From assembly GCF_002915575.1 (NCBI RefSeq), contig NZ_PQGD01000003.1:1-64000 (forward strand): a stretch of 64,000 nt of DNA, given 5' to 3'. The DNA is from Superficieibacter electus (GTDB lineage Bacteria > Pseudomonadota > Gammaproteobacteria > Enterobacterales > Enterobacteriaceae). Position numbers and translations under genes: made by a program. Below the pieces are notes generated by a model. That model did no database searches and had not been told where the DNA came from. It saw only the letters and a program-made list of their open reading frames with translations. This document shows positions 6,924 to 16,775 of this stretch, piece by piece (the first letter of the stretch is position 1; each line of letters begins with the position of its first letter).

Positions 6924-8375
6924 TTAGCACAGCGGTTTGACGGCTTCGCGCATGCCTTTAGTCAGGATGTTTTCTAAATCCGTCGTCACCTGCTCGACCA
7001 GACCGGGAACCTGAGTTAAATCCTGCTCCCAGTGCTCGCTTACACTAAGCACTGCTTTAACCAGTTCGCCGGTGGTGATCTGCTGATCGCGATGTTTGGC
7101 CCACAGTTGCTGATAAGATGTCAGCCAGTGCGCGTCATCCTGCACAGGATAGGCTTCACCGTTGCGTTCAGCACGATAAAACGCAATCAGAGCCGCCAGG
7201 GCAAATGTCAGGCGGGCCGGTAATTTACCCGAAAGCGCCTGCCCTGCCAGCAACTGCGGCAGAATACGCGTGCGATATTTGGTCATGCCATTAAGGGCGA
7301 TCGACAGCAACTGATGCTTGATGTAAGGGTTACGAAAACGCCCGGTGACCGCACTGGCAAAAGATTCCAGTTCATCGCGCGGCAAATCAAGAACCGGGAT
7401 GATTTCTTCATAAATGGCTTTCTCTACAAAGGCACAAATTTCGCCATCGTTCATTGCCTCTCCGACCGTATCCAGCCCCGCCTGCCAGGCAACGGGAACC
7501 AGTGCCGTATGCGCCCCATTAAGGATGGCTACTTTCCGCTCTTTATAGGGCTTAATATCATCAACGATAAGCACGTTGAGCGGGTATTTATCAAGCCGCA
7601 GCTCCGTGGCCAGTGATTTAGGTCCCTGGATCACAAACAGATAAAAATGTTCTGCAGTATCAAGGAAACCGTCTTTATAGCCTAGCTCGGTTTCTAACTG
7701 CGTCGCTTCATCACGCGGATATCCGGTAACGATACGGTCTACCAGCGTGGAACAGAAGGTATTCGCATCGTTAAGCCAGGTAATAAATTCAGCCGGCAGC
7801 GCCCATTCCTGGGCATAGCGCAGAACCAGCGCCTGCAACGCATCGCCATTATAATCAATAAGTTCGCAAGGAATGATGACCCAGCCTTTATCCGCCGCGC
7901 CATTGAAATGGCTATAACGTTCGAACAGCAGACGGGTCAGTTTTGCCGGATAGCTGACCGCGGGCGCGTCCTCGAATTTGTCGCCCGCATGATAGCTGAT
8001 ACCGGCTTCTGTGGTATTCGAAAATACGAAGCGCATGTCCGGGTTATGCGCCAGCGCCAGAAATTCATCATATTGCGCATAAACGCTGATTTCGCGATTG
8101 ACCGAGCGGATAAGACGCGCATCACTTACCGCCTCCCCGTGCTCGTTGAGACCACGGATAATGGTGGTATACAGACCATCCTGAGTGCTCAGCGATGGCG
8201 GAAAATCACTTTGAATAGGGCGCACAATCACGACACCCGCATTCAGATCGGTGTTTTCATTCAGCAGATCGATCTGCCAGTCAATAAAAGCACGCAGAAA
8301 GTTACCTTCACCAAACTGAATGATACGTTCAGGATAGTTCGCACCAGGGAAATCACGACGATTCAGCGTTTTCAC
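6924..8375 (-). CDS. uxaB: Tagaturonate reductase (altronate oxidoreductase) UxaB
   Basis: 483 residues, identical in length to E. coli UxaB. It is a mannitol-dehydrogenase-family NAD-dependent enzyme that reduces D-tagaturonate to D-altronate in galacturonate breakdown in the cytosol. The N-terminal nucleotide-binding region contains [13 protein letters not shown]. The family's catalytic lysine region is seen around [19 protein letters not shown] (Lys-Xaa4-Asn-Xaa2-His). It is a single-gene unit with its own terminator. An ExuR/UxuR-like half-operator lies upstream at 8412-8430. Confidence 0.96.
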   Translation of the reverse strand: MKTLNRRDFPGANYPERIIQFGEGNFLRAFIDWQIDLLNENTDLNAGVVIVRPIQSDFPPSLSTQDGLYTTIIRGLNEHGEAVSDARLIRSVNREISVYAQYDEFLALAHNPDMRFVFSNTTEAGISYHAGDKFEDAPAVSYPAKLTRLLFERYSHFNGAADKGWVIIPCELIDYNGDALQALVLRYAQEWALPAEFITWLNDANTFCSTLVDRIVTGYPRDEATQLETELGYKDGFLDTAEHFYLFVIQGPKSLATELRLDKYPLNVLIVDDIKPYKERKVAILNGAHTALVPVAWQAGLDTVGEAMNDGEICAFVEKAIYEEIIPVLDLPRDELESFASAVTGRFRNPYIKHQLLSIALNGMTKYRTRILPQLLAGQALSGKLPARLTFALAALIAFYRAERNGEAYPVQDDAHWLTSYQQLWAKHRDQQITTGELVKAVLSVSEHWEQDLTQVPGLVEQVTTDLENILTKGMREAVKPLC

Positions 8376-8411
8376 AATAGGGTCCTTTTTGATTAATCAT
8401 ACAACTCAGCA

Positions 8412-8430
8412 GAATTGGTACGATAACTTA
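8412..8430. promoter_or_regulatory. Possible ExuR/UxuR operator upstream of uxaB
   Basis: GAATTGGTACGATAACTTA contains the AATTGGTA half of the ExuR/UxuR palindrome (AAATTGGTATACCAATTT), with a degenerate second half. It lies 37 bp upstream of the uxaB start, where hexuronate control is expected. Confidence 0.4.
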
Positions 8431-8492
8431 ACAGACTTTTAAACCAATAAAACCCCGTTTTGATCAAATCGTGGCGCTATAGTAATAAAAAG

Positions 8493-9020
8493 TTACAGCC
8501 GCTTATAAAACACTGTGGTTGACGTTAAACCGCCTTCCGGCATCAGAGCGTAATCCGGGATCACGCCTGCCTTATGCCAGCCTGACTGCTGATAGAAGGT
8601 TTCCGCGCCGCTGCCAGTGGCAGTATCCAGTACGAGCAGCGTCTTATGCTGTTCACTCGCCAGCGTTTCGAGGGCCGCCATCAACTGGGCAGCCACACCG
8701 CGACGTCGTGCCCGCTCATGAACGAGCAATTTTGCCACATCAGCGCGATGGGGCTGGTTCTCGGGTTGGGAAACAATGAGCTGAACGGTGCCGACGAGCT
8801 GCTGATCCGTATTCAGTGCAGCCAGTAAAAATCGCTCTTTTGCCTCAACACTTTGTGCAACCGTTCGCCACCAGGCGCGCAGATTATTCGGCTCACAGGG
8901 AAGCATAAAGCTTACTGAAGCACCGCAACGAATACAGTTTTCAAGAATATCGGTGAGCGCATCAAGATGATGCAAAATATCGGCAGAAGAAAATGTGCGG
9001 ATGGTAATGGATGTAGCCAT
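8493..9020 (-). CDS. GNAT-family N-acetyltransferase
   Basis: A 175-residue acetyltransferase. The acetyl-CoA-binding motif A is clear as RARRRGVAAQLM (about residues 103-114), preceded by the AEVxLLVH-type strand (ADVAKLLVH) and followed by LLVLDTATGSGAETFYQQSGW, a typical motif B. It resembles small-molecule acetyltransferases near antibiotic-tolerance genes, but the substrate is unknown. A clear AAGGAGC ribosome site precedes the ATG. It is absent from this position in E. coli K-12, so it is an accessory insertion between uxaB and the cyclase genes. Confidence 0.8.
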   Translation of the reverse strand: MATSITIRTFSSADILHHLDALTDILENCIRCGASVSFMLPCEPNNLRAWWRTVAQSVEAKERFLLAALNTDQQLVGTVQLIVSQPENQPHRADVAKLLVHERARRRGVAAQLMAALETLASEQHKTLLVLDTATGSGAETFYQQSGWHKAGVIPDYALMPEGGLTSTTVFYKRL

Positions 9021-9102
9021 GATTGCTCCTTAAAGATGACCACATCACTATCATTTTAACAAATCAATTACACAAGTGGTTATACCATAGGATTTGCCAA
9101 TG

Positions 9103-10071
9103 TTACCGGCCCTTACTCTCCTCTTTATTTTTCATGGTATACATCTTTTGATCCGCCGTGTTCAGCCATTCCTGTAGCGTTGAACCATCCTGATTAAATT
9201 CAGTCACGCCCCATGAAAACGCCAGCTTCCAGGGTTTCCCGGAAGTCAGGTTGAACGCTTCTGCTTCTTCGACCAGATGTTGCATGGCAATCCATGCGCC
9301 GTTCTCGTCAGTATCAGAGAACAGAATGGCAAACTCATCGCCACTGTAGCGAACTGTCAAATCCGTATCACGAAAGGAGTTTTTCAGAAGCATCGCCATT
9401 GTTTTCAGCGCAACGTCACCTTCTGCATGGCCAAAACGATCGTTAATTTTTTTAAACCCATCAAGATCAAGCCAGCCTAACGTCAGGGGAACGGCGCGAC
9501 GTGCGGCGGAGCGAATGGCATAGTTCGCCAGGCTATTAAAACCACGGCGATTAAACAGCCCGGTCAGTTCATCTGTCGTAGCGGCATTGATGGCCGCAAA
9601 TTCCCCTTCAACAATTGCGGCCAGATCTTTTAGCATATCAAGATCGCTGTGACTGAAAGATCGGGGTTGCCGGTCTACCAGACAGAACGCCCCCGCTATA
9701 GCGCCATCAGGCAACCGCAGTGGATAGCCTGCATAAAAGCGAACGTGCGCGTCCCCTTCTACCAGTGGATTATCGGCAAAGCGTTCGTCCTGGGTGGCGT
9801 CGGTAACCACCAGCGGCGACTCACTGAAGATAGCATGGCCGCAAAATGAGATGTTGCGGGGTAATGTCGTGATATCAATGCCGTCATGAGATTTGAATAT
9901 CAGGACGTCTTCATCCACCAGCGTAACCAGCGCTACAGGGATGTCAAACAACCGCTTTGCAAGACGGGTCAAACGGTCAAAGCGCTGCGGATCGCCGGAT
10001 TCAAGGATACCTGACTCATGTAATGAGGCAAGGCGTTGCGGTTCGTTCACAGGTATGGCCGGACTCTTCAT
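9103..10071 (-). CDS. GAF-GGDEF diguanylate cyclase (SGDEF variant)
   Basis: A 322-residue soluble protein: an N-terminal GAF domain (about 20-150; FDIPVALVTLVDED and ISFCGHAIF are typical of GAF domains of this class) followed by a GGDEF domain (about 160-318). The active-site signature reads YSGDEF instead of GGDEF; SGDEF versions are reported active in other cyclases. The product-inhibition site RxxD is present five residues upstream (RDTD). It should make cyclic di-GMP under control of a small ligand or redox cue sensed by GAF. The ATG at 10071 follows AAAAGGAG; the frame is open to 10089. It starts 52 bp after the dgcF stop on the same strand and may be cotranscribed. Confidence 0.85.
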   Translation of the reverse strand: MKSPAIPVNEPQRLASLHESGILESGDPQRFDRLTRLAKRLFDIPVALVTLVDEDVLIFKSHDGIDITTLPRNISFCGHAIFSESPLVVTDATQDERFADNPLVEGDAHVRFYAGYPLRLPDGAIAGAFCLVDRQPRSFSHSDLDMLKDLAAIVEGEFAAINAATTDELTGLFNRRGFNSLANYAIRSAARRAVPLTLGWLDLDGFKKINDRFGHAEGDVALKTMAMLLKNSFRDTDLTVRYSGDEFAILFSDTDENGAWIAMQHLVEEAEAFNLTSGKPWKLAFSWGVTEFNQDGSTLQEWLNTADQKMYTMKNKEESKGR

Positions 10072-10123
10072 TGCATCTCCTTTTATCATTGATACTTCAT
10101 TCTATGCCAGGGTTGCGAATTCA

Positions 10124-11179
10124 TCAGTGTGCATAGATACGATTTTTCCCTTCACGTTTAGCCTGATACAGGGCGTCGTCGGCTGCTTTCAGCCAGTCAG
10201 TTGAGGACAACATTTCTTTGGTTGCCTGCGCGATACCAATACTGAGTGTTAAAGAAAGAGAATTGTCAGGCAATACGGTCATAACTGACACCGCTTCCAT
10301 AATCCGTCTGGCAATGTGCCGGGCCTCCTCGTCTGGAGTGTCAGGAAGCAGGATCACAAACTCATCTCCCCCTAATCGGGCCGGAGTGTCCGTTTTGCGC
10401 GTTGCAACATGCAGGATTTGTGACACTGTCACCAGAAGAGAGTCACCGACTTCATGTCCAAAGCGATCGTTAACCTCTTTGAAATTGTCGATATCAATAA
10501 ACATCAACACCGAACTGTGGGAATTATGCCGCAGCTTGATGAGTTCAAATTCAATGCGTTGTTCGAGGAGTCGCCGGTTAGCAATATCCAGTAGCGGGTC
10601 CATCATCGCAATCCGCTCCAGTTCGCGGCTGTTTTGCCGTAATTTACGTGCGATAGAATTTGTGAGTACGCTGAGTGCAAAAACATATATAGCGATAAGC
10701 GGTAACGTTGCATAAAGCGTTTTTGGCGATACGGCCGGAACAAAAGGCAGTCCCAGTGCTACCCACGTAATGGCGAATGCACCGAGCATCACCGCCACGC
10801 CCTTGCGTAACAAGGGAAAGCCACCCGCTGAAACGCGGTCCGACATTAAAATGGTGGCAATGACTACCGATGGCAGCAGACTTACCGCCATCACCGCAAT
10901 CCAGAACCCACCTGCAGCCGCGTCAAAAACCAGATTATGATGTTCTTTCTCCAGCGGCAAAGCGGCATTTTTAGCCCGCAGATACGCCACAACCGGCCAG
11001 ATAAAAGCATTGATAGCCAGAAGAATAAATAGCCAGAAAGGACGATGAAGTTCTATCAAAACAGAAAGGATTGGAAAGAAACACAGGAGCGTGCCAAGCG
11101 TACGCATCAGATACATGCGTCTGACAAATCTGGCTCCGGTAACCCGCTCATTCTTTATTAGCTTGTCAGATTCGTTCAT
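10124..11179 (-). CDS. dgcF: Membrane diguanylate cyclase with MASE2 sensor, DgcF-type
   Basis: A 351-residue protein with a MASE2 membrane sensor (about 15-175): RRMYLMRTLG at the start, several hydrophobic helices and FDAAAGGFWIAVM, as in AdrA/DgcC-like cyclases. The cytoplasmic GGDEF domain (about 185-350) has an intact GGDEF motif (RLGGDEF) and an RKTD inhibitory site five residues before it. It should synthesise cyclic di-GMP. The position between uxaB and yneG corresponds to dgcF (yneF) of E. coli, so the name rests on synteny. The ATG at 11179 is preferred because the upstream open frame begins only with TTG codons. Confidence 0.8.
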   Translation of the reverse strand: MNESDKLIKNERVTGARFVRRMYLMRTLGTLLCFFPILSVLIELHRPFWLFILLAINAFIWPVVAYLRAKNAALPLEKEHHNLVFDAAAGGFWIAVMAVSLLPSVVIATILMSDRVSAGGFPLLRKGVAVMLGAFAITWVALGLPFVPAVSPKTLYATLPLIAIYVFALSVLTNSIARKLRQNSRELERIAMMDPLLDIANRRLLEQRIEFELIKLRHNSHSSVLMFIDIDNFKEVNDRFGHEVGDSLLVTVSQILHVATRKTDTPARLGGDEFVILLPDTPDEEARHIARRIMEAVSVMTVLPDNSLSLTLSIGIAQATKEMLSSTDWLKAADDALYQAKREGKNRIYAH

Positions 11180-11296
11180 GACACGATTTTTCCGCTGCGT
11201 ATGCAGACTTATCTTATTGACGATAAAAGCCGGTATCAAGTGATTTAGATAATTCTTAGCGTCTGACTAACCTCTTTTAAACAATAGCATTTATTA

Positions 11297-11662
11297 CTAC
11301 TGACGAGGCGGATTCATCTGCACCACTAACCAGCGAAAAATGACCTCAACAATATAAGACTGTTGCTCTTCAGAAAGGGCCTGGTGGCGGGGAATGTGAT
11401 GCCATTTTTCGAGACATCCGCGACAGCAGGTGGCCGTCGCATGTTGAGCAATAAACACCGGGTGCCCCCGCATTGGCGTTTGCTTACCGTCATTCTGCGG
11501 TTCAGCGGGAGCCAGACGGCGAGCCACAAAGTCTGCCGCATGTTGACTGACGGTTTCTGCGCCTTTGTCCAGACAATACTGCCGTTCTTTCAGGCCCAGA
11601 CGAAAGCGGGAGCGAAATGTTGAACGCGCCAGCCGCGCGAAAAGCGTATCGAAACGATCCAT
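11297..11662 (-). CDS. yneG: YneG, DUF4186 protein
   Basis: A 121-residue small protein of the DUF4186 family. It has a conserved basic start (FRSRFRLG), a GHPVFIAQHATATCCRGCL core with cysteines that may bind metal, and WHHIPRHQALS. Function is unknown. Its ATG overlaps the glsB stop codon as TAATG at 11662, so translation is coupled to glsB, as in E. coli. Confidence 0.92.
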   Translation of the reverse strand: MDRFDTLFARLARSTFRSRFRLGLKERQYCLDKGAETVSQHAADFVARRLAPAEPQNDGKQTPMRGHPVFIAQHATATCCRGCLEKWHHIPRHQALSEEQQSYIVEVIFRWLVVQMNPPRQ

Positions 11663-12588
11663 TAAAATACCGAGTGTCCGGGTTGCTGCGTCAGCCTTTC
11701 CAGCGCTGCCACGCCTGCAACGGAATTACCGGTGCTATCCAGCTCCGGACTCCAGACCGCAATCGCCATCTCATGCGGCACAATCGCGACAATACCACCG
11801 CCAACGCCCGATTTCGCCGGTAACCCGACGCGCCAGGCAAATTCGCCGGAACTCTGATACATCCCGCTGGTAGCCATTAATGCATTGACCTGCCGCGATT
11901 GTAGCGGCGTAATTACAGGCTCGCTCAGGTGTCGGGCTTTTCCCTTGTCGGCCAGAAACAAAAAAGTTCGTGCCAGTTCGACACAGCTCATTTGCAGAGC
12001 GCAGTAATGGAAATAGTTTTGCAATACGACAGAGACGTCATTGTTAAAGTTACCAAAAGATTTCATCAGCCAGGCAATGGCCGCATTGCGGGCCGAATGT
12101 TCAAATTCAGAGCGAGCGACGACGCTATCATAGCCAATATCTTTCGCGCCGCTGAGCTGGCGGACAATCTCCAGCATCCGCTGTCGTGGCGCGCTCAGGC
12201 GACTTTGCAGCATATCGCATACTACCAGCGCCCCGGCATTGATAAACGGATTACGCGGTTTACCCTGCTCAAGTTCCAGTTGCACCAGAGAGTTAAATGG
12301 CTGTCCGGAGGGATCTTTACCGACACGCTGCCAGATTTCATCCTCCGGATAATGATTCATCGCCACAATCAGACTGAGCACTTTGGAAATCGACTGGATA
12401 GAAAACCGTTCACTGGCATCCCCGGCGCAAAAGTGTTGCCCTTCGACGGTGCTGATAGCAATTCCCAGCTTATACGGGCTGACCGCAGCCAGTGCCGGAA
12501 TATAATCCGCAACACGACCCTGCCCAATTAAGGGTTTTACCTCTGCCAGAATCGATTCCAGTAAATGCGTTGTGATGACCTTCGCCAC
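11662..12588 (-). CDS. glsB: Glutaminase GlsB
   Basis: Serine-type glutaminase converting L-glutamine to L-glutamate and ammonia. It is 308 residues from the GTG at 12588, exactly the E. coli length, and this GTG is preceded by AAGGAG six bases away. The longer frame (ATG at 12612) would place the ribosome site inside the gene. The family's SxxK active-site motif is seen as SIQSISK (around residues 65-71), with [10 protein letters not shown], the [16 protein letters not shown] helix and [12 protein letters not shown] near the C-terminus. Forms a coupled pair with yneG (TAATG overlap). Confidence 0.95.
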   Translation of the reverse strand: MAKVITTHLLESILAEVKPLIGQGRVADYIPALAAVSPYKLGIAISTVEGQHFCAGDASERFSIQSISKVLSLIVAMNHYPEDEIWQRVGKDPSGQPFNSLVQLELEQGKPRNPFINAGALVVCDMLQSRLSAPRQRMLEIVRQLSGAKDIGYDSVVARSEFEHSARNAAIAWLMKSFGNFNNDVSVVLQNYFHYCALQMSCVELARTFLFLADKGKARHLSEPVITPLQSRQVNALMATSGMYQSSGEFAWRVGLPAKSGVGGGIVAIVPHEMAIAVWSPELDSTGNSVAGVAALERLTQQPGHSVF

Positions 12589-12650
12589 CTGTTGCTCCTT
12601 GTCGCAGGCCATTTTCGGCCTGCGAGTATAACAGAGCTGAATAACAGACG

Positions 12651-14249
12651 TCAGGCAGGAAGCCGAAAACGCGTTACCGCCAGCGTAAGCTGTTGTGAGT
12701 CATCCTGTAGCTGTTGAGAGGCGCGGGACGCATGGGTGACCAGATCGCCTGTTTGTCGGGCGACCAGGTTTAGCGCATGCAACTGACGAGTCATCTGGTG
12801 AATGCTTTCACCCTGACTTAACGTCGCATCAGAGATATCCGTTAATAAGCTGCTAAGTTTTCCTACCAGCCCGGTTACCTGTTGAAGATTATCTTCCAGC
12901 CGGGTGACTGCTTTTGAGCCATCTTCGATCCCCTGAAGTGAATGATTAATCAGTTGCTGAATAGTCTGGGTTGAGTGACTACTTTTACGCGCCAGTAGCC
13001 CGACTTCTTTTGCCACCACGGCAAAGCCACGGCCCTGCTCACCAGCATGTGCGGCCTCAATCGCGGCATTTAGCGCCAGAATATTGGTTTGAAAGGCGAC
13101 ATTATCAATCAGTGTCACGATGCCGCGCATTTCCGCTGAGCGGTCGACAATCTCCCGCATTGACTGATTAACCGTCTCCATCATCCTGTCACCGCCAGAC
13201 ACGACCTGACGCGCCTCGTCTGCTCGTTGGCTGGCCTGCTGCGCGTAACCGGTACTGCCTTCAACGTGTGATTCAAGCGTGGCGATATGGGTGGTTACCT
13301 CATCCAGCTCACGCGTCTGTTTAACAGCGTGTTGATACAGGGTCTGATTCCCCTCAGCCAGGTGATGAATATGACTTACCATTGACGTGGTTGCCTCATT
13401 AACCTGCATCACCAGCTGCTGAAGTCCCGTTTGCATTTCGCCAATACTCAAACTGAGCTGGTCAATTTCCCGGTTAAAACGACGCACTGGCGGCAGGGGC
13501 GCAGAAAGATCTCCCGCGGCCAGACGATTGATATGACTAATAAGCCTGCGCAGGGGGATAATGACCCAGCGTGACATTCCCAGCCAGACCGCCACGGCAA
13601 TCACTAACAGTAAAGCTGGCGCAAGTAAGAAGAGGGTTTGCAGCGAAGCGAGGCTGTTCATCAGTGTTTGCCGCCCTTCTCCGGCGCGCTGTTCACTGGC
13701 CTGCTGAAAGCGGGCATAGTTGTCATTAAAATCGCTTTGAAAAGCCTGAACCGGCACGGCAAAGAAGGCATCAATCGACTGGGTCTTCGCCAGGGCATCC
13801 GCCTGCTCTTTAATCGCGCCATAAAACAGTTGGTAGCTGGAAATAAGCGCCTCATCCTCTGGCGGATTCAGGGCACGCCACGCTTGCCACGCCTTTTGTG
13901 AATGCACCAGCGCCGCCTGTGCATCGTCCAGTAAGCCGTTCCAGCTCCCCACTGAACCCGTATCACGATCCTGCATAAACCAGACACCAGCCCGGTTGAA
14001 TAAGTCACTGGCCGTCAGCAACGCCACGCGGGCTTCATCGACTTTTAATTGCTGAAGATGCGTCTGCTGGTTACGTTGTTCATTCTGCCGCGCATTGTGT
14101 AGCGAATGCGACAGCAACAATGAGGAGGAAATTTGTAGCGCGGAGAAAAGGCCGATAATACAAAGAATTCCCGCCAGCAGGCCAAACTGACGGGGAGTAA
14201 TACGCTGCATAAAGCGGCGAAAAATTTGAGTTAAGTTCATCATTTTCAT
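12651..14249 (-). CDS. Methyl-accepting chemotaxis protein
   Basis: A 532-residue transmembrane chemoreceptor. TM1 lies around residues 20-45, a periplasmic four-helix-type ligand domain around 46-200, TM2 about 205-230 ([19 protein letters not shown]), and a HAMP domain about 230-285. The long signalling coiled coil has its hairpin near residues 390-410 ([20 protein letters not shown]). The usual EVRxLA segment after the hairpin reads EVGLLARKS, losing the conserved Arg. There is no C-terminal NWETF-like pentapeptide, so it is a low-abundance type receptor. The ligand is unknown. It lies between sad and glsB, where E. coli K-12 has no receptor. The start could be the ATG two or three codons downstream. 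Confidence 0.88.
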   Translation of the reverse strand: MKMMNLTQIFRRFMQRITPRQFGLLAGILCIIGLFSALQISSSLLLSHSLHNARQNEQRNQQTHLQQLKVDEARVALLTASDLFNRAGVWFMQDRDTGSVGSWNGLLDDAQAALVHSQKAWQAWRALNPPEDEALISSYQLFYGAIKEQADALAKTQSIDAFFAVPVQAFQSDFNDNYARFQQASEQRAGEGRQTLMNSLASLQTLFLLAPALLLVIAVAVWLGMSRWVIIPLRRLISHINRLAAGDLSAPLPPVRRFNREIDQLSLSIGEMQTGLQQLVMQVNEATTSMVSHIHHLAEGNQTLYQHAVKQTRELDEVTTHIATLESHVEGSTGYAQQASQRADEARQVVSGGDRMMETVNQSMREIVDRSAEMRGIVTLIDNVAFQTNILALNAAIEAAHAGEQGRGFAVVAKEVGLLARKSSHSTQTIQQLINHSLQGIEDGSKAVTRLEDNLQQVTGLVGKLSSLLTDISDATLSQGESIHQMTRQLHALNLVARQTGDLVTHASRASQQLQDDSQQLTLAVTRFRLPA

Positions 14250-14321
14250 CTATATCAACACGTTAGGCGCGAGTGTAGGAGATGAAAATGACAATGCCAT
14301 GACAACTTTATGACAAAACGT

Positions 14322-15704
14322 TTAGCGGCGATCTTTCCATACCGTCTGGATATTACAGAATTCGTGCAGGCCAAAACGGGAGAGCTCCCGACCAACGCCA
14401 CTTTTTTTCACGCCGCCGAAGGCCACGCGCGCATCGCTGGCACTGAAGCCATTAATAAACACGCCACCACATTCAAGATGTTCAGCAAAATAATGCGCGT
14501 TCTCTTCACTGGCGGTTATTACCGTAGCAGAGAGACCAAACTCGCTATCATTCGCCAGCGCCAGGGCCTGCGCCGCATCCTGAGCGACGGTAATGGCGGC
14601 GACGGGACCAAACAGTTCTTCGCGAAATGCGGTCATTGAGGGCGTGACGTTTCCCAGAACAGTTGCCGGATAGTAGTTCCCCTTACCTGCCACTTTTTCA
14701 CCTCCGAGCAATACTATCGCGCCCTGCTGAAGCGTCTTTAACACTTGTTGATGTAGCTCATCGCGCAAATCGGCTCGCGCCATGGGTCCCAGATCGTTAT
14801 GTTCCACCATTGGGTCGCCCATTTTCAGTTGCCTCACGGCGGCAACAAATCGATCGGTAAATTGCTGCGCAACGCCTGATTCTACGATAAAACGCTTCGC
14901 TGCTGCACACACTTGACCGGTATTCTGATAGCGCCCGGCAACAGCAGCGCGAACGGCCAGATCCAGATCGGCATCATTAAGAACAATGAAAGGATCGGAG
15001 CCGCCAAGTTCCAGCACACATTTTTTCAGCGCAGCCCCTGCCTGTGCGCCAATCGCACTTCCGGCCCGCACGCTACCGGTAACGGTAACAGCCGCAATAC
15101 GCGGATCGTTAATCGCCTGGCTTACGCCCTCATTGGTGGCATTGACCCAGCCAAAAACGCCTGGGGGGAAGTCGGCCTCATTAAACATCTCCATAATGAG
15201 CGCCGCGCATCCCAGCACATTAGGGGCATGCTTGAGCAGATAACTGTTTCCTGCCAGCAGGATCGGCACCGCTCCGCGCATTACCTGCCAGAGCGGAAAA
15301 TTCCACGGCATGATGGCCAGAACGGGCCCAAGCGGTCGATATTCAATGACTGCCTGGCTGGTCACCTGGGTGGCTTCCGCTGCCAGCATGGCTGGTCCAT
15401 GTTCGGCATACCAGTCACACAGGTCGGCAGATTTCGCCACCTCCGCGCGTGCCTGCAGGATTGGTTTACCCATTTCACAGCAGATCATTTGCGCCATCTT
15501 TTCGCAGTGCTTACGCAACACGTTACCCAACGCCCGCAGTTTTGCCGCGCGATCATAAACGCTGCAATGACGCCACTGCAGGTAGCCTTTTGCGGACCTG
15601 GCAATAGCATCTCCTACCTCTTGTGCCGGGGCCCATGGCAGAGAGGAAATCATTTGTCCAGTTGCCGGGTTGATCGAAACCGCTTCATTTTCGGGTAAGG
15701 TCAT
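14322..15704 (-). CDS. sad: Succinate semialdehyde dehydrogenase Sad
   Basis: NAD+-preferring aldehyde dehydrogenase of 460 residues (E. coli Sad has 462). It oxidises succinate semialdehyde to succinate and works in GABA and putrescine breakdown in the cytosol. Catalytic features are the LELGGSDP glutamate segment (around residue 230) and the nucleophilic Cys in NTGQVCAAAKRF (around residue 265), plus the NAD-binding GSVRAG loop. The SIN-GF-AFGG C-terminal motif is typical of the family. Divergent from yneJ across 106 bp, as in E. coli, where PtrR (YneJ) controls sad. Confidence 0.95.
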   Translation of the reverse strand: MTLPENEAVSINPATGQMISSLPWAPAQEVGDAIARSAKGYLQWRHCSVYDRAAKLRALGNVLRKHCEKMAQMICCEMGKPILQARAEVAKSADLCDWYAEHGPAMLAAEATQVTSQAVIEYRPLGPVLAIMPWNFPLWQVMRGAVPILLAGNSYLLKHAPNVLGCAALIMEMFNEADFPPGVFGWVNATNEGVSQAINDPRIAAVTVTGSVRAGSAIGAQAGAALKKCVLELGGSDPFIVLNDADLDLAVRAAVAGRYQNTGQVCAAAKRFIVESGVAQQFTDRFVAAVRQLKMGDPMVEHNDLGPMARADLRDELHQQVLKTLQQGAIVLLGGEKVAGKGNYYPATVLGNVTPSMTAFREELFGPVAAITVAQDAAQALALANDSEFGLSATVITASEENAHYFAEHLECGGVFINGFSASDARVAFGGVKKSGVGRELSRFGLHEFCNIQTVWKDRR

Positions 15705-15810
15705 CGCTTTTCTCGCTTATGCTCTTCGTCACAAAACGCTATTCTGCTACACTCATTCTTTCACTAATAATGAATAATAATCACAAAATTATTCACGAAA
15801 TGAGAACACC

Positions 15811-16686
15811 ATGGATTTAACCCAGCTTGAAATGTTCAATGCTGTTGCCCTTTGCGGCAGCATTACCCAGGCCGCACAGCAGGTGCATCGCGTACCGTCC
15901 AATTTGACCACGCGTATTCGTCAGCTGGAAGCCGATCTGGGTGTTGACCTGTTTATTCGTGAAAATCAACGTCTGCGCCTGTCACCTGCTGGCCACAATT
16001 TTTTACGCTACAGCCAGCAAATTCTCGCGCTGGTAGAAGAGGCGCGCGAGGTGGTCGCCGGTGATGAGCCACAGGGCCTGTTTTCACTCGGTTCGCTGGA
16101 AAGCACCGCCGCCGTACGCATTCCCTCTCTCCTGGCACAATACACGCAGCGCTACCCTAAAATTCAGTTTGACCTCGCTACAGGACCATCAGGAACTATG
16201 CTCGATGCTGTGCTGGCTGGCTCGCTAAATGCGGCTTTCGTTGATGGTCCGCTGGTGCATCCGGTTCTTGAAGGCATGCCGGTTTACCAGGAAGAAATGA
16301 TGATTGTTGCGCCACCAGGACACGCCCCCATCTCACGGGCCAGAGACGTTAACGGCGTTACGGTTTATGCCTTTCGCGCTAACTGCTCTTATCGCCGCCA
16401 TTTTGAAAACTGGTTTCACGCTGACCGTGCGACTCCGGGAACAATCCATGAAATGGAGTCCTATCACGGCATGCTGGCCTGTGTTATTGCCGGCGCAGGA
16501 CTGGCCCTCATCCCTCGTTCAATGCTGGAAACTATGCCGGCTTGTCACCAGGTCGCCGCATGGCCTCTGGCAGATAACTGGCGCTGGCTGACCACATGGC
16601 TGGTGTGGCGGCGTGAAGGAATGACCCGATCGCTGGAAGCGTTCATTGAGATGGTTAAAATGTCTTTACCCGGGACACTGCCATAG
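15811..16686 (+). CDS. yneJ: LysR-type regulator YneJ (PtrR)
   Basis: A 291-residue LysR-family protein. The N-terminal helix-turn-helix is at about 1-60 ([18 protein letters not shown], then [16 protein letters not shown]) and the effector domain at 87-290. It is divergent from sad, as for YneJ in E. coli, which has been reported to control putrescine/GABA use and sad. The upstream 106-bp region between the two starts should hold its T-N11-A sites. Ends 89 bp before the lactate-type dehydrogenase gene, which is not part of this unit in E. coli. Confidence 0.93.
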   Translation: MDLTQLEMFNAVALCGSITQAAQQVHRVPSNLTTRIRQLEADLGVDLFIRENQRLRLSPAGHNFLRYSQQILALVEEAREVVAGDEPQGLFSLGSLESTAAVRIPSLLAQYTQRYPKIQFDLATGPSGTMLDAVLAGSLNAAFVDGPLVHPVLEGMPVYQEEMMIVAPPGHAPISRARDVNGVTVYAFRANCSYRRHFENWFHADRATPGTIHEMESYHGMLACVIAGAGLALIPRSMLETMPACHQVAAWPLADNWRWLTTWLVWRREGMTRSLEAFIEMVKMSLPGTLP

Positions 16687-16775
16687 GATTATCATATAGA
16701 TAACGCCATGTTATTGCGTTACCGCTGTTTTCAGCAGTAGGTTTACTTTTTGTTCTCACGATTAACGGATTAACC

